The translations under genes were made by a program, and so were the position numbers. The notes under the pieces were generated by a model. It searched no databases and was not told where the DNA came from. It saw only the letters and a list, made by a program, of their open reading frames with translations. From the NCBI RefSeq assembly GCF_039872745.1, contig NZ_JBDPZD010000001.1, positions 1,178,001 through 1,242,000 on the forward strand: DNA of 64,000 nt. Reading direction: 5' to 3'. Below are positions 53,487 to 62,949 of this stretch, piece after piece. How positions within the stretch are numbered: position 1 is the stretch's first letter; the number at the start of each line of letters is the position of its first letter. The DNA is from Pelomonas paludis (GTDB lineage Bacteria > Pseudomonadota > Gammaproteobacteria > Burkholderiales > Burkholderiaceae_C).

Positions 53487-54551
53487 ATGCCCACCGCCCT
53501 CAAGGGTCACCCCGCGCGTCAACTGCTGCTGGGCCTTTGCTGTGCCCTCGCCACCGCCACCGCGTTCGCGAAGCCGCCCGAGCCGGTCACCGTGGACGCC
53601 CAGTTCGACCCTGCGGCCCAAGCCGTCAAGCTGGTCAAGGCCGGCGACGACGCCGCGCTCAAGGCGGCCATGGGCCTCAAGCGCGTGGCGATCACGCAGT
53701 TCGCCATTGACTTCATCACGCAGGACACGGTCAGCGCCCAGACCTCAGGCTTTGCCAGTGCGGGGCGGGTCAGCGTGACGGGCCACTACCAACTGGTGGG
53801 CCTGAGCGAGCCCGACTTCCAGGCCACCGCTGACAACGCCTACGCGATGCTGGTGCAGCAGCTGCAAGCGCAGGGCCTGCAGGTGCTGACGCCGGCCGAG
53901 CTGGCCGCCGCCCCCACCTGGCAGCGCCTGGTGGCAGCCGGCGATGCGCTGCCCCGCCGCAGCGGCAGCAGCATCACCGTCGGCCCCGCCGGCATGAGCC
54001 TCTACGGCGCGCAGAAGGCGCGTCTCGCACCCAGCGGCAACGGCGTGACGGGGGCCTTGGCCGTATTTGGCGGCGTGACCTCGGCCATCGGCAGCGCGGT
54101 CGACTACCAAACCCTGCAGCAGGAGCTGGGAGGCGCCGTCATGCTGGAGGTGTCGATGCGGCTGCACTTTGCGCAGCTCAGCAATGAGAACCGGGGCTTC
54201 TTCGGGCGCATGAGCGACACCGCCAAGGTCAGCGCCAAGGTGCACCCCATCGTCAGCCGCGCGGAGATGACCGTGCTCAACGCGGGCCGCATGGATGCCA
54301 TGTCCGTGCAGCCCGCCCTGATGCTGGCCCCCGAGGCCTTCAGCGAGGTGCGCAAAGCCGCCGCGACCACGGGCGACGTGGCGGGGACGATTGCCGTCGG
54401 CTTGCTGCGCGCTGCCATCGGCAGCAAGGACAGCCACAGCAGCGAGAAGTTTGAGGTGGTCACCGAGCCCCAACGCTATCGCGAGCACGTGGGCACTGGG
54501 CTGGCGCAGGCGCATGCCTTGCTGATTGCCCGCATGGTCAACGCCCGCTGA
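53487..54551 (+). CDS. Exported protein of unknown function in the ECF-kinase module
   Basis: A 354-residue protein with a signal peptide (about residues 1-28, ALATATAFA) and AGGAG before the ATG. I do not recognise the family. Visible features are a first half with KRVAITQFAIDFITQDTVSA and GLSEPDFQATADNAYAMLVQ, a Gly-rich centre (VFGGVTSAIGSAVDY), and a second half with amphipathic strands (VMLEVSMRLHFAQLSNENRG). It lies between the divergent ECF sigma gene and the kinase gene, 17 bases before the latter. It is therefore probably a periplasmic partner or target of the signalling module. Confidence 0.75.
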   Translation: MPTALKGHPARQLLLGLCCALATATAFAKPPEPVTVDAQFDPAAQAVKLVKAGDDAALKAAMGLKRVAITQFAIDFITQDTVSAQTSGFASAGRVSVTGHYQLVGLSEPDFQATADNAYAMLVQQLQAQGLQVLTPAELAAAPTWQRLVAAGDALPRRSGSSITVGPAGMSLYGAQKARLAPSGNGVTGALAVFGGVTSAIGSAVDYQTLQQELGGAVMLEVSMRLHFAQLSNENRGFFGRMSDTAKVSAKVHPIVSRAEMTVLNAGRMDAMSVQPALMLAPEAFSEVRKAAATTGDVAGTIAVGLLRAAIGSKDSHSSEKFEVVTEPQRYREHVGTGLAQAHALLIARMVNAR

Positions 54552-54568
54552 GCCCCGAAACTCCCAGC

Positions 54569-57205
54569 ATGCAAGACGACACGCCCTGGCAGCGCATCAA
54601 GGCCGCCTTCGATGCCTTGATGGACCTGCCGCCCCAAGACCGCGAAGCGGCCCTGCAAGCAACGACGCTGGACCCCGACCAGCAGGCCGAAGTGCGCAGC
54701 CTGCTGGCCCACCACGACGGGCTCGACGACACCGGCGGCCAGCCCTTCCTGGCCGCTGCGCCCCGGCCCGAGGGCCTGGAAGGCCGGCGCTTCGGGCCCT
54801 GGCTGCTGACGCGGCGCGTGGGCGCTGGCGGCATGGGCGAGGTCTTTGAGGCCGAGCGGGCCGACGGCAGCTTTGCCGGCCGCGCCGCCATCAAGCTGCT
54901 GGCCCCGGGGCGTGATGGCCCGGCCCTGCTGGCCCGCTTTGCGCAGGAGCGCCAGGCGCTGGCGCGGCTCAACCACCCGCACATCGCCCACCTGATGGAT
55001 GCCGGCGTGGCCGACGACGGCCAGCCCTATGTGGTGATGGAGTTTGTTGACGGCCGCCCGATTGACGACGTGGCCGCCGCCCTGCCGCTGGAGGGCCGGC
55101 TTGCGCTGGTGCTGCAGCTGTGCGAGGCCGTGGCCTATGCGCACCGCCAGCTGCTGGTGCACCGCGACCTCAAGCCCGGCAATGTGCTGGTCGATGCGCA
55201 AGGCCAAGTCAAGCTGCTGGACTTCGGCATCGCCAAGGCCATTGACGGCGGCGACCCCCTCATCACCGGCGTGGCCCACACCCCGCACTACGCCAGCCCC
55301 GAGCAGGTGCGCGGCGAGCCCGTGGGCACCGCGACCGACCTCTACAGCCTCGGCGTGCTGACCTACCAGCTGCTCACCGGCGTGCGCCCCACCGGCCGCC
55401 AGGCCACCACCGCGCAAGAGGCGGCGCGCAGCGTGCTGGAGGACACGCCCACCCGCCCCAGCCGCCTCAGCGGCGACGAGGTGCCCGACCCCGATTGGCC
55501 GGCCACCCGCGCGCGCCTGGCCGGCGACCTCGACAACATCCTGCTCAAGGCCCTGGAGAAAGAGCCCGAGCGCCGCTACGCCAGCGTGGATGCCTTTGCG
55601 GCCGACCTGCGCGCCTACCTCGGCGGCTACCCCGTCAGCGCCCGGCCGGCGGCCTGGAGCTACCGCGCCCGCAAGTGGCTGCAGCGCAACCCGGTAGCGG
55701 CGGGGCTCAGCGCATCGCTGCTGCTGGCCGTGCTGGGCGGCCTGGCCGCCACCGCCTGGCAGGCGCACGAGGCGCGCCTGGCGCAGCAAACGGCCGAGCA
55801 ACGCCTGGCCGAGGTGCGGCGCGTCACGCACAGCCTGGTGTTCGGCTTTGGTGACAGCGTCGAGTACCTGCCCGGCGGGCAGGACATCAAGATCGGCCTG
55901 CTGCGCGACACCCTGGCCGCGCTGGAGCGCCTGCGCCCCACCCTGGGCGAGGACACCGCCTTGCTGGCCGACATCGCTCAGGTCCATGTGCGCCTCGGCG
56001 AAGCCCACATGCCCGGCTACCTGGCCTCGCGCAACGACCTGGCCACCGCCACGCGCCACGCCCAGGCCGCTCGCGAGCTGGTGGATCGCGTCTGGGCCGC
56101 GCAGCGCGGCCATGGCGACTTCGTCAGCTATGCCTCGCGCGCCTACAACCTGCTGGCCTCGGTGGACCAGGAGGCCGACCGCATCGAAGCCAGCGTGGCC
56201 CTGATGCAGCAAGGCCTGGCCCTGGTGCGCGAGGCCATGCCCCAGCTGCCCCCCGGCCCTGACCGCCTGCGGGCCCAGGGCGCCATCACCGCCACCTTGG
56301 TCAACGTGGGCAACATGCTCGACGACAACGGCGTGGGCCTTGGCCGCCGGCCCGAAGCCCAGGCCGCCTACCGCGAGGCCCTGGCCAGCGCCGACGCCGA
56401 GCTGGCCGACCCGGCCGCCATTGCTGCGGTGGAGGCCACGCTGCCACCCCAGCACACCCGCTTTGCGGCAGAGACCGCGCAGTCGCGCGCCATCATCCTG
56501 GGCAGTTGGTCGTCGTCCCTGCTGCGTGATGGCGACTACGCCGGGGCGCTGGAGCGCCGCCGCGCCAGCGTGGCCGAGCTGCGCCGGGCGCACGAGACCC
56601 ATCCGGAGCAGCAGCAGTTCTGGCAATCGCTGTGCACGGCGCTGTCCTTCACCGCCCAGCTGGAGCTGCAACTCGCCCACCCCGCCGAGGCCCTGGCCGC
56701 CATGCGCGAGTCCCTGCAATGGAACGAACGCCTGCAGGCCAGCGAGCCCGACAACCCCCAGTGGACCGACAACATCGGCCTGCGCGCCCTGCCCATGGGC
56801 ACCGCACTCGCCGCTACAGGCGCTCTGGCCGAGTCCCTGCCCTGGTTCCAGCGCGCCATTGCCTACGCCCAGGCCGAACTGGCCAAGAAAGAAGCCCTGC
56901 GCCCGCGCCGCAACCTGCTCACCGCCCAACTCCGCCTGGCCCTGGCCGAGCAAGCGCTGAAGCGACCGGGTGCTGGTGCTCGCGTTCTGTCCGCGACTGA
57001 AGCCTTGCAGGCCCTGCAGCCCAAGGACGCCAAGTCGCCCGACACGCTGCTGGCGGTGGCAGAGGGTGCGGCTGCGCTGGCTAGCCCTGCGGTGGGTGGC
57101 GAGAAGTGGCGCGGCGTGGCCTGCGAGGCGTGGCGCCAGGCGGCCACTCGGCGGCCGTTGTCGCCTGCGGCGTTGCGGGCGAGGGGGGTGGTGGGGTGTG
57201 AGTGA
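54569..57205 (+). CDS. Transmembrane Ser/Thr protein kinase with TPR-like periplasmic domain
   Basis: An 878-residue kinase. A short N-terminal region resembles the anti-sigma-like segment of such kinases (AFDALMDLPPQDREAALQAT). The kinase domain (about residues 75-340) carries the glycine loop VGAGGMGEV, the ATP Lys in AAIKLL, the catalytic HRDLKPGN near 197, DFG near 218 and YASPEQVRGE. One membrane helix follows at about 373-397 (LSASLLLAVLGGLAATAW). The remaining 480 residues are helical repeats placed outside the inner membrane. It probably phosphorylates the ECF sigma factor at 52847 in response to an envelope signal. Confidence 0.93.
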   Translation: MQDDTPWQRIKAAFDALMDLPPQDREAALQATTLDPDQQAEVRSLLAHHDGLDDTGGQPFLAAAPRPEGLEGRRFGPWLLTRRVGAGGMGEVFEAERADGSFAGRAAIKLLAPGRDGPALLARFAQERQALARLNHPHIAHLMDAGVADDGQPYVVMEFVDGRPIDDVAAALPLEGRLALVLQLCEAVAYAHRQLLVHRDLKPGNVLVDAQGQVKLLDFGIAKAIDGGDPLITGVAHTPHYASPEQVRGEPVGTATDLYSLGVLTYQLLTGVRPTGRQATTAQEAARSVLEDTPTRPSRLSGDEVPDPDWPATRARLAGDLDNILLKALEKEPERRYASVDAFAADLRAYLGGYPVSARPAAWSYRARKWLQRNPVAAGLSASLLLAVLGGLAATAWQAHEARLAQQTAEQRLAEVRRVTHSLVFGFGDSVEYLPGGQDIKIGLLRDTLAALERLRPTLGEDTALLADIAQVHVRLGEAHMPGYLASRNDLATATRHAQAARELVDRVWAAQRGHGDFVSYASRAYNLLASVDQEADRIEASVALMQQGLALVREAMPQLPPGPDRLRAQGAITATLVNVGNMLDDNGVGLGRRPEAQAAYREALASADAELADPAAIAAVEATLPPQHTRFAAETAQSRAIILGSWSSSLLRDGDYAGALERRRASVAELRRAHETHPEQQQFWQSLCTALSFTAQLELQLAHPAEALAAMRESLQWNERLQASEPDNPQWTDNIGLRALPMGTALAATGALAESLPWFQRAIAYAQAELAKKEALRPRRNLLTAQLRLALAEQALKRPGAGARVLSATEALQALQPKDAKSPDTLLAVAEGAAALASPAVGGEKWRGVACEAWRQAATRRPLSPAALRARGVVGCE

Positions 57206-57696
57206 GTATTGCCGTCTGGGGGGCGAGTGCTGGCGGTGGGTTGGCAAAGGCCCGCCCGGGCTGGCTGGGGCGCTCCAGTTGAGGCGGTCGCTGCGCGACT
57301 GCCCTGCGGTGCTCAATTTGCGGGGCCGCGCCGAACTCCCTGCGCTGCGCTCCGGTCAAACAGGCGGCGCGAAGTCAGTTGTCGAAGTGCGCTGCGCGCA
57401 CGCCCCGCAAACCTGCGCTCCTCGGCGCCTCAAAAGTCCGCGCCCCAGCCAGCCCGGGCGGGCCTTTGTGGGCGGTGTGGGTGGGTGCGGGAGAGGGACT
57501 CTTGCTGCGATCAGCCCAACCGACGAGCCCGGGTGAATCCTCACTGCGCGCGATGGGTGCTTGCAACATACATTCCCCTAGCCGCACCAGCCACCATCGG
57601 GTGCGCCGTTCAGCCCGATAGGTTTGTTTGCCACCGCCATGCCCAGACCTCGCTCAAGCTCGCCAGAGCGGCCGATAGGCGCGATTCGTTAACTTT
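57206..57696. other. Intergenic gap holding structured repeat B2
   Basis: 491 bases without a supported gene. The first half is structured repeat B2 (57245-57468). The second half (57469-57696) shows no clear promoter or gene apart from the leader of the small membrane protein gene. Confidence 0.6.
57245..57468 (-). repeat. Structured intergenic repeat, copy B2
   Basis: A 224-base element, about nine bases in ten identical to the copy at 11700. P1 is 57245-57273 with 57440-57468 (29 bp, perfect). P2 is 57317-57326 with 57402-57411 (TTTGCGGGGC/GCCCCGCAAA), extendable by two pairs that are G-U on the minus strand. P3 is 57327-57333 with 57365-57371. P4 is 57387-57392 with 57396-57401 and abuts P2. 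It lies downstream of the kinase gene with its inferred RNA sense opposite to that gene. Confidence 0.8.
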
Positions 57697-58068
57697 ATGT
57701 ACAGCCACGTCACGACGAAGGAAGCAGTCAGTCAAAAGTTCGCGCACTTCGAGCGTGCAGCACCGGCGGCACTGCCTGCGCTGCTGGCCTGTGCGGCCAT
57801 GTCCTTCTTCATTCATGCGCCTGCTTCTGTGCTCATTGCGTCAGCGGTTGGCGCAGGCGTCAGTGTGTTCTTCTCTTGGCGCTGTGCCTTGCGAGAGCAA
57901 GGTCATGCGACCGCTGCCTTTGTCTTCGCAGCGCTTGCGCTTTCCTTGTTCGGAGTCGCGCTCTCCCCCCACCTCACGGTGGCGGCCCTGCTTTTGCAGG
58001 GCCTCGGCGTCATGGGCTCGGTCTTCTTCCTGCTGCTTTTGGTCGCTCGTAATCGGAAGTCGGGGTAA
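57697..58068 (+). CDS. Small membrane protein of unknown function
   Basis: A 123-residue protein with about four hydrophobic segments: ALPALLACAAMSFFI, VLIASAVGAGVSVFFSW, AAFVFAALALSLFGVAL and LLLQGLGVMGSVFFLLLLVA. It begins with a soluble stretch (YSHVTTKEAVSQKFAHFE) and ends RNRKSG. No family is recognised. The ATG at 57697 follows a relatively A/T-rich stretch, but a clear ribosome site is missing. Codon use is less GC-extreme than in fabA or fabB, so it may be a recent arrival. Confidence 0.6.
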   Translation: MYSHVTTKEAVSQKFAHFERAAPAALPALLACAAMSFFIHAPASVLIASAVGAGVSVFFSWRCALREQGHATAAFVFAALALSLFGVALSPHLTVAALLLQGLGVMGSVFFLLLLVARNRKSG

Positions 58069-58405
58069 CCGGGCGCTCAAGTGGCCGGGCGTTCAGCCTA
58101 CTGCTCACCTCAGGCGTTGACGCCCAAAACAACTCTGAGCACCTACCCCCGCCCGCCAGCAGCGAGTTCTGGGGTGGCGAGAACCGGCGCTGAATCACTG
58201 CGCAGCAGGGGCCGCCCCAGCTGAGCCGCTGGTGGGCGGGGGTGGTTGCGAGCGCGGCTGCGCGAGGGCCCAGCCCAAGCCTCAACCCACCCGGCTCTGA
58301 CAGCTGGCCTACCCAACCGCGAAGCCTCGCAGCCGGCGGATGGCGGGGTCAGCCCCGGGGGTGAGCACAATACTGGTCTTTCCAGAAAAAAACTCGCACC
58401 GAGAC
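58069..58405. other. Intergenic region before fabA
   Basis: 337 bases with no supported gene. Several short GC-rich stem-loops are visible but nothing diagnostic. The fabA promoter should lie near its end, where GGTCTTTCCAG and an A-rich run precede the ATG. Confidence 0.5.
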
Positions 58406-58951
58406 ATGACCACTTCGACCCCCGCCAGCCAGCGCGAACTGGGCCGCCATTCCTATGACCGTGACGCCCTGATCGCCTGCGGTCACGGCGAGCTGTTCGG
58501 CCCCGGCAACGCCCGTTTGCCGCTGCCCAATATGCTGATGTTCGACCGCATCACCCAGATCGACGACAGCAGCGGCGCGCATGGCAAGGGCCGCCTGGTG
58601 GCTGAGCTGGACATCCGGCCTGACCTCTGGTTCTTTGGCTGCCACTTCGAGAGCGACCCCGTGATGCCTGGCTGCCTGGGCCTGGATGCCCTGTGGCAAC
58701 TGGTGGGCTTTTGGCTGGGCTGGCGTGGCAACCCGGGGCGCGGGCGCGCGCTGGGGGCGGGCGAGATCAAGTTCTTTGGCCAGGTGCTGCCGAACGCGCA
58801 GAAGGTCAGCTACGAGCTGGACTTCAAGCGTGTCATCGAGCGCAAGCTGGTGATGGGCATTGCCGATGGCCGCGTGCTCGTCGATGGCCGCGAGATCTAC
58901 AGCGCCACCGACCTCAAGGTCGGCCTCTTCACCACCACGGAGGCCTTCTGA
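58406..58951 (+). CDS. fabA: 3-hydroxyacyl-[ACP] dehydratase/isomerase
   Basis: A 181-residue FabA enzyme. It dehydrates 3-hydroxydecanoyl-ACP and isomerises the product to the cis-3 double bond, opening the anaerobic unsaturated fatty acid pathway. The catalytic His is in FFGCHFESDPVMPGCLGLDA near residue 79, and the Asp lies in the same stretch (GCLGLDALWQLVGF). The C-terminal strand is IYSATDLKVGLF. Length is close to E. coli FabA (172). The TGA overlaps the ATG of fabB by one base, the classic coupled fabA-fabB arrangement. Confidence 0.97.
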   Translation: MTTSTPASQRELGRHSYDRDALIACGHGELFGPGNARLPLPNMLMFDRITQIDDSSGAHGKGRLVAELDIRPDLWFFGCHFESDPVMPGCLGLDALWQLVGFWLGWRGNPGRGRALGAGEIKFFGQVLPNAQKVSYELDFKRVIERKLVMGIADGRVLVDGREIYSATDLKVGLFTTTEAF

Positions 58952-60162
58952 TGCTGCGCCGTGTCGTCGTCACCGGGCAGGGCATCGTCTCCAGCCTGGG
59001 TAACAACATTGCCGAGGTGGACGCCAGCTTGCGCGCCACCCGCTCGGGCATCCGCTTCAACCCGACCTACGCCGAGCGCGGCATGCGCTGCCAGGTCAGC
59101 GGCCGGCCCACCATCGACCTCGAAGCCAGCATCGACCGCCGCACCCTGCGCTTCATGGGCGACGCTGCCGCCTATGCCTATTTGTCCATGCAGCAGGCGA
59201 TCGAGCAATCGGGCCTGCAGCCGCACGAGGTCTCGAACCCGCGCACCGGCCTCGTCGCCGGCTCGGGCGGTGCCTCCAGCATGAACCAGGTCTGGGCCGC
59301 CGACACGCTGCGCGCCAAGGGCATCAAGCGCGTCGGCCCCATGATGGTCACGCGCACCATGGCCAGCACGGTCTCGGCCTGCCTGGCCACGCCGTTCGGC
59401 ATCAAGGGCGTCAACTACTCGATCACCTCGGCCTGCTCCACCAGCGCGCACTGCATCGGCCACGCCGCGCAGCTGATCGCCTGGGGCCAGCAGGACGTGG
59501 TGTTTGCCGGCGGCGGCGAGGAAGAGAGCTGGGAGATGTCGTTACTGTTCGACGCCATGGGCGCCATGTCCGCTGGCCGCAATGACGACCCCGAGCGCGC
59601 CGCCCGCGCCTTCGACACCGGCCGCGATGGCTTTGTGATCGCCGGTGGTGGCGGCATGCTGGTGCTGGAAAGCCTGGAGCATGCCCAGGCCCGTGGCGCC
59701 ACCATCCTGGCTGAGCTGGTCGGCTTTGGCGCTACGTCTGACGGCTACGACATGGTCGCGCCCTCGGGCGAAGGCGCCGTGCGCTGTATGCAGCAGGCCC
59801 TCAGCACAGTGAAGACGCCCGTGGACTACCTCAATGCCCACGGCACCTCCACCCCGGTGGGCGACGCGGCGGAACTCGGCGCCGTGCGCCAAGTGTTTGG
59901 CGACAAGGCCCCGCTCATCAGCTCCACCAAGTCCATCTCCGGCCACTCGCTCGGCGCCGCTGGCGTGCAAGAGGCCATCTACTCGCTGCTGATGCTGCAA
60001 GGCGGCTATGCCGCTGCCTCTGCCAACATCGAGAACCTCGACCCCGCTGCCGAAGGCCTGAGGGTGCTGCGCGAGCGCCACGACGGCCCGATCAACACCG
60101 TCATGTCCAACAGCTTTGGCTTTGGCGGGACGAACGCGACCTTGGTGTTCTCGAAGTTCTGA
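58951..60162 (+). CDS. fabB: Beta-ketoacyl-ACP synthase I
   Basis: A 403-residue condensing enzyme that elongates the cis-3-decenoyl-ACP made by FabA, completing the unsaturated fatty acid branch. The Cys-His-His active site is visible: SACSTSAHCIGHA (Cys near 163), NAHGTSTPVGD (His near 299) and KSISGHSLGAAG (His near 335). The end TVMSNSFGFGGTNATLVFSK is typical. The start at 58951 overlaps the fabA stop; the longer open frame is only a fabA shadow. Confidence 0.97.
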   Translation: MLRRVVVTGQGIVSSLGNNIAEVDASLRATRSGIRFNPTYAERGMRCQVSGRPTIDLEASIDRRTLRFMGDAAAYAYLSMQQAIEQSGLQPHEVSNPRTGLVAGSGGASSMNQVWAADTLRAKGIKRVGPMMVTRTMASTVSACLATPFGIKGVNYSITSACSTSAHCIGHAAQLIAWGQQDVVFAGGGEEESWEMSLLFDAMGAMSAGRNDDPERAARAFDTGRDGFVIAGGGGMLVLESLEHAQARGATILAELVGFGATSDGYDMVAPSGEGAVRCMQQALSTVKTPVDYLNAHGTSTPVGDAAELGAVRQVFGDKAPLISSTKSISGHSLGAAGVQEAIYSLLMLQGGYAAASANIENLDPAAEGLRVLRERHDGPINTVMSNSFGFGGTNATLVFSKF

Positions 60163-60478
60163 ACGGGTTGGCGCCGTGAGGGCGCTGATGCCTGGGATGG
60201 GTTGCTGAAGGCCCGCTCCGTTGCCGTCGTCTTCACAGGCCCTACTCGCCGTTGCGAATGTGATCGACAAAGCCTGAGTCGATGCCTTGAACGATGAAGG
60301 GCAGGGTGTGTGCGGGCTGCGGTGTTGGTGATGCCCGCATGGCAGCTAGCAGCGATGCCCGCGTCGCGCCGTTTTCGGCCCTGTGATTGCCCAAGTTTCA
60401 TCGCGGCGGCGCGGTTCCTGGCGCGCTGGCGGGGTGAAATGCCGCCCGACTTTGGCAACCTTTCCTTGAAGGCAGGGC
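60163..60478. other. Intergenic region between fabB and the GH97 gene
   Basis: 316 bases with no supported gene. A weak stem (GGCGCC with GGGCGCT) follows fabB. I see no recognisable operator or riboswitch. Confidence 0.5.
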
Positions 60479-62422
60479 ATGACGATTCGACACATGCTGG
60501 GCGTGGCGCTGGCGGCGGGTTTGGTGGTGACGCAGGCGCAGGGCGCGGACGCGGTGCTGCGGTCGCCCAATGGGCGCGTTGAGCTGCGCGTGGCGCAAGA
60601 TGGCGCGAGCTTCCAACTGCGGCGTGGGGGCGAGGCGGTGCTGGCGCCATCGCCGCTGGGGCTGGATCTGGCGGGCGAGGCGCCTCTGGGGCCCCTGGTG
60701 CTGGAGCGGCGGCAGGACGAGCAGCAGGACCGGCGCATTCCGCTGGTGGCGACCAAGGCGTCGAGCGCGCGTGACCACTACAAGGGCGCGACGCTGACTT
60801 ACCGTGAGGCTGAAGGCGCGCGTCGCACAGTGCTGCTGGATGTGCGCGCCTACGACGACGGTGTGGCGCTGCGTTATCGCATCGAGGGCACGGCGCCCGT
60901 GCAGTTGGCGGGCGAGCGCACGGGCTTTGTGCCGGCGGGCGACCCGAGCTGCCTGGTGTCGGAGGCCAAGCTGTCGCACGAGGTGCCGTTCGAGCGCCAG
61001 CGCTTCTCGGCTTTGAGCACCGACAAACCCTATGACGTGCCGCTGGTGTGCGCCACGCCGTCGGGCCGCACGCACTACGCCATCACGCAGGCGCACCTGG
61101 ACGGCTACACCAGTGCCTCGCTGTGGCGCGACGGGCCGGTGCTGCGCGTGAAGCTGGTGGCCCCGCCCAAGCGGCCGCAGCCGGCCTATGTGTCGGCAGG
61201 CGGGCTGCGCACGGCCTGGCGCGTGGTGATGCTGGCCGACCGGGCGGGTGACTTGATCGAGTCCCACCTGGTGGGCAACCTCAATCCGGCGCCCAAGGCC
61301 GGCGAGTACGGCGACTTCAAGTGGGTCAAGCCGGGCAAGGCGGCGTGGGACTGGTGGTCAGGCCCGCTGGCGGGCATGAAGCCCGACATGGCGGCCTATC
61401 GCCGCTTTGTCGACTTTGCGGCCGAGGCGGGGCTGCCCTACTACCTGATCGACGCGGGCTGGGCCTGGGGTGGCGGCAATGCCGATGTCTGGATCGCCAA
61501 GCCCGAGACGGACATCACCCGTCCGGCGGCGGGCATCGACATCGCCGAGCTGGTGCGCTACGCCGAGGCCAAGGGCGTGAGCGTGTTGCTCTGGGTGCAC
61601 TGGCAGCACCTGGATGAGCGCATGGACGCCGTGCTCGACACCTATGTGCGCTGGGGCGTGAAGGGCATCAAGGTGGACTTCATGGAGCGCGAGGACCAGG
61701 AGATGGTGGCCTTCTACCAGCGCGCAGGCGAGGCCACGGCGCGGCGCGGCCTGCTGCTGGACCTGCATGGCGCCTATGTGCCGGCCGGCCTGCAGCGCAG
61801 CTTCCCCAACTTCATCACCCAGGAGGGCGTGTTGGGCGCAGAGTGGAACAAGATGACCAAGGCCATCACGCCGCAGCACAACCTGATGCTGCCCTTCACG
61901 CGCATGCTGGCTGGGCCCATCGACTACACGCCGGGCGGCTTCCGCCACGCCAGCCCCGCCGCCTTCGAGGTGCGGGCCGAGATGCCGCTGACGCAGACCA
62001 CCCGCGGCCAGGCGCTGGCCATGTACGTGGTCTACGACAGCCCCTTGCAGATGGTGTCGGACGACCCCGTGGCCTACCGCGACGGCACGCGTGAGGCGGC
62101 GGGCTTCGACTTCATCCGCCGCGTGCCCACGGCCTGGGACGAGACGCGCTTCATCAGCGGCGAGCCGGGCGAGCACATCGTGCTGGCGCGGCGCAGTGGC
62201 CGCAGCTGGTACCTGGGCGCCATGACGGCCAATAGCGCCCGCGCCGAGCGCGTGCCGCTGCGCTTCCTGGGTGCCGGCAAGTGGCGTGCCACCGTCTGGC
62301 AAGATGGCTCCACGGCCGGCGATGTGCAGCGCAGCGAGCGCACGGTGACGCGCGCTGACGTGCTGGGCCTGACGCTCGCCGCAACGGGCGGTGCGGTGGT
62401 GGTGCTGGAGCCGCTGCACTGA
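60479..62422 (+). CDS. GH97 family glycoside hydrolase
   Basis: A 647-residue family 97 enzyme (alpha-glucosidase/alpha-galactosidase family). A signal peptide (about residues 1-23, AGLVVTQAQGA) precedes the N-terminal beta-sandwich. The catalytic barrel has WDWWSGPLAGMKPDM, LPYYLIDAGWAWGG, LLWVHWQHLDERMD and GIKVDFMEREDQEMV. The C-terminal sandwich ends GGAVVVLEPLH. The Asp in IKVDF is the position of the nucleophile in retaining members; inverting SusB-type enzymes lack it, so this one is more likely of the retaining group (inference). It probably acts in the periplasm. It stands alone, away from the glucan locus. Confidence 0.92.
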   Translation: MTIRHMLGVALAAGLVVTQAQGADAVLRSPNGRVELRVAQDGASFQLRRGGEAVLAPSPLGLDLAGEAPLGPLVLERRQDEQQDRRIPLVATKASSARDHYKGATLTYREAEGARRTVLLDVRAYDDGVALRYRIEGTAPVQLAGERTGFVPAGDPSCLVSEAKLSHEVPFERQRFSALSTDKPYDVPLVCATPSGRTHYAITQAHLDGYTSASLWRDGPVLRVKLVAPPKRPQPAYVSAGGLRTAWRVVMLADRAGDLIESHLVGNLNPAPKAGEYGDFKWVKPGKAAWDWWSGPLAGMKPDMAAYRRFVDFAAEAGLPYYLIDAGWAWGGGNADVWIAKPETDITRPAAGIDIAELVRYAEAKGVSVLLWVHWQHLDERMDAVLDTYVRWGVKGIKVDFMEREDQEMVAFYQRAGEATARRGLLLDLHGAYVPAGLQRSFPNFITQEGVLGAEWNKMTKAITPQHNLMLPFTRMLAGPIDYTPGGFRHASPAAFEVRAEMPLTQTTRGQALAMYVVYDSPLQMVSDDPVAYRDGTREAAGFDFIRRVPTAWDETRFISGEPGEHIVLARRSGRSWYLGAMTANSARAERVPLRFLGAGKWRATVWQDGSTAGDVQRSERTVTRADVLGLTLAATGGAVVVLEPLH

Positions 62423-62458
62423 CGGCCAGGAGTCCGCACCAGCGCTTGCGAGGTCCCA

Positions 62459-62872
62459 ATGCTTGCCCGAGGTCTCATCGCCGCCAGCGCGGCCATTCTG
62501 TTCCTGCTGGGCAGCGCCCACCTTCTCTATACCTACTGGGGCCCCAAGCTGCTGCCGCGCGATGTGGGCCTCATCGAGGCGATGCAGCGCACGCAACTGC
62601 GCCTCACGGCCGAGACCACCGTGTGGCGGGCCTGGATCGGCTTCAACGCCAGCCACAGCCTGTGCGCCATCCTCTTCGGGCTGATCTACGGCTACTTGGC
62701 CTTGGCGCAGCCCGAGCTGCTGTTCCGTTCGCTCTATTTGCAGGCGGTGGGTTTGGGCTTGCTGCTGGCCTTTGTGGTGCTGGCCAAGCTGTACTGGTTC
62801 AGCATTCCTTTCATGGGGGTGGGCCTGGCGCTGGCCTGCTATGTGGGTGGCCTGGTGGGTGCGCGCGTTTGA
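62459..62872 (+). CDS. Small membrane protein, LIC_13387-like
   Basis: A 137-residue protein with four hydrophobic segments. The first ends in GSAHLLYTYWGPKLLPRD, then come TTVWRAWIGFNASHSLCAIL and a C-terminal pair ending ACYVGGLVGARV. The GSAHLLYTYW and GFNASHS segments recall a family of uncharacterised membrane proteins that I know under the LIC_13387 name; the match is from memory. GAGG lies 5 bases before the ATG. Function unknown. Confidence 0.72.
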   Translation: MLARGLIAASAAILFLLGSAHLLYTYWGPKLLPRDVGLIEAMQRTQLRLTAETTVWRAWIGFNASHSLCAILFGLIYGYLALAQPELLFRSLYLQAVGLGLLLAFVVLAKLYWFSIPFMGVGLALACYVGGLVGARV

Positions 62873-62949
62873 TGCGGGCTGTCTCCGACGTGCCAGCGAA
62901 GCCCAGGTGGGATCGCTAGCCTTGCGCGCTTTCACGCCCAGGAGTGCGC

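Noticed and set aside
57697..58068. The small membrane protein gene as an integron cassette, because of the GTTAAC before it.
   Set aside because: No RYYYAAC/GTTRRRY pair in proper positions around it.
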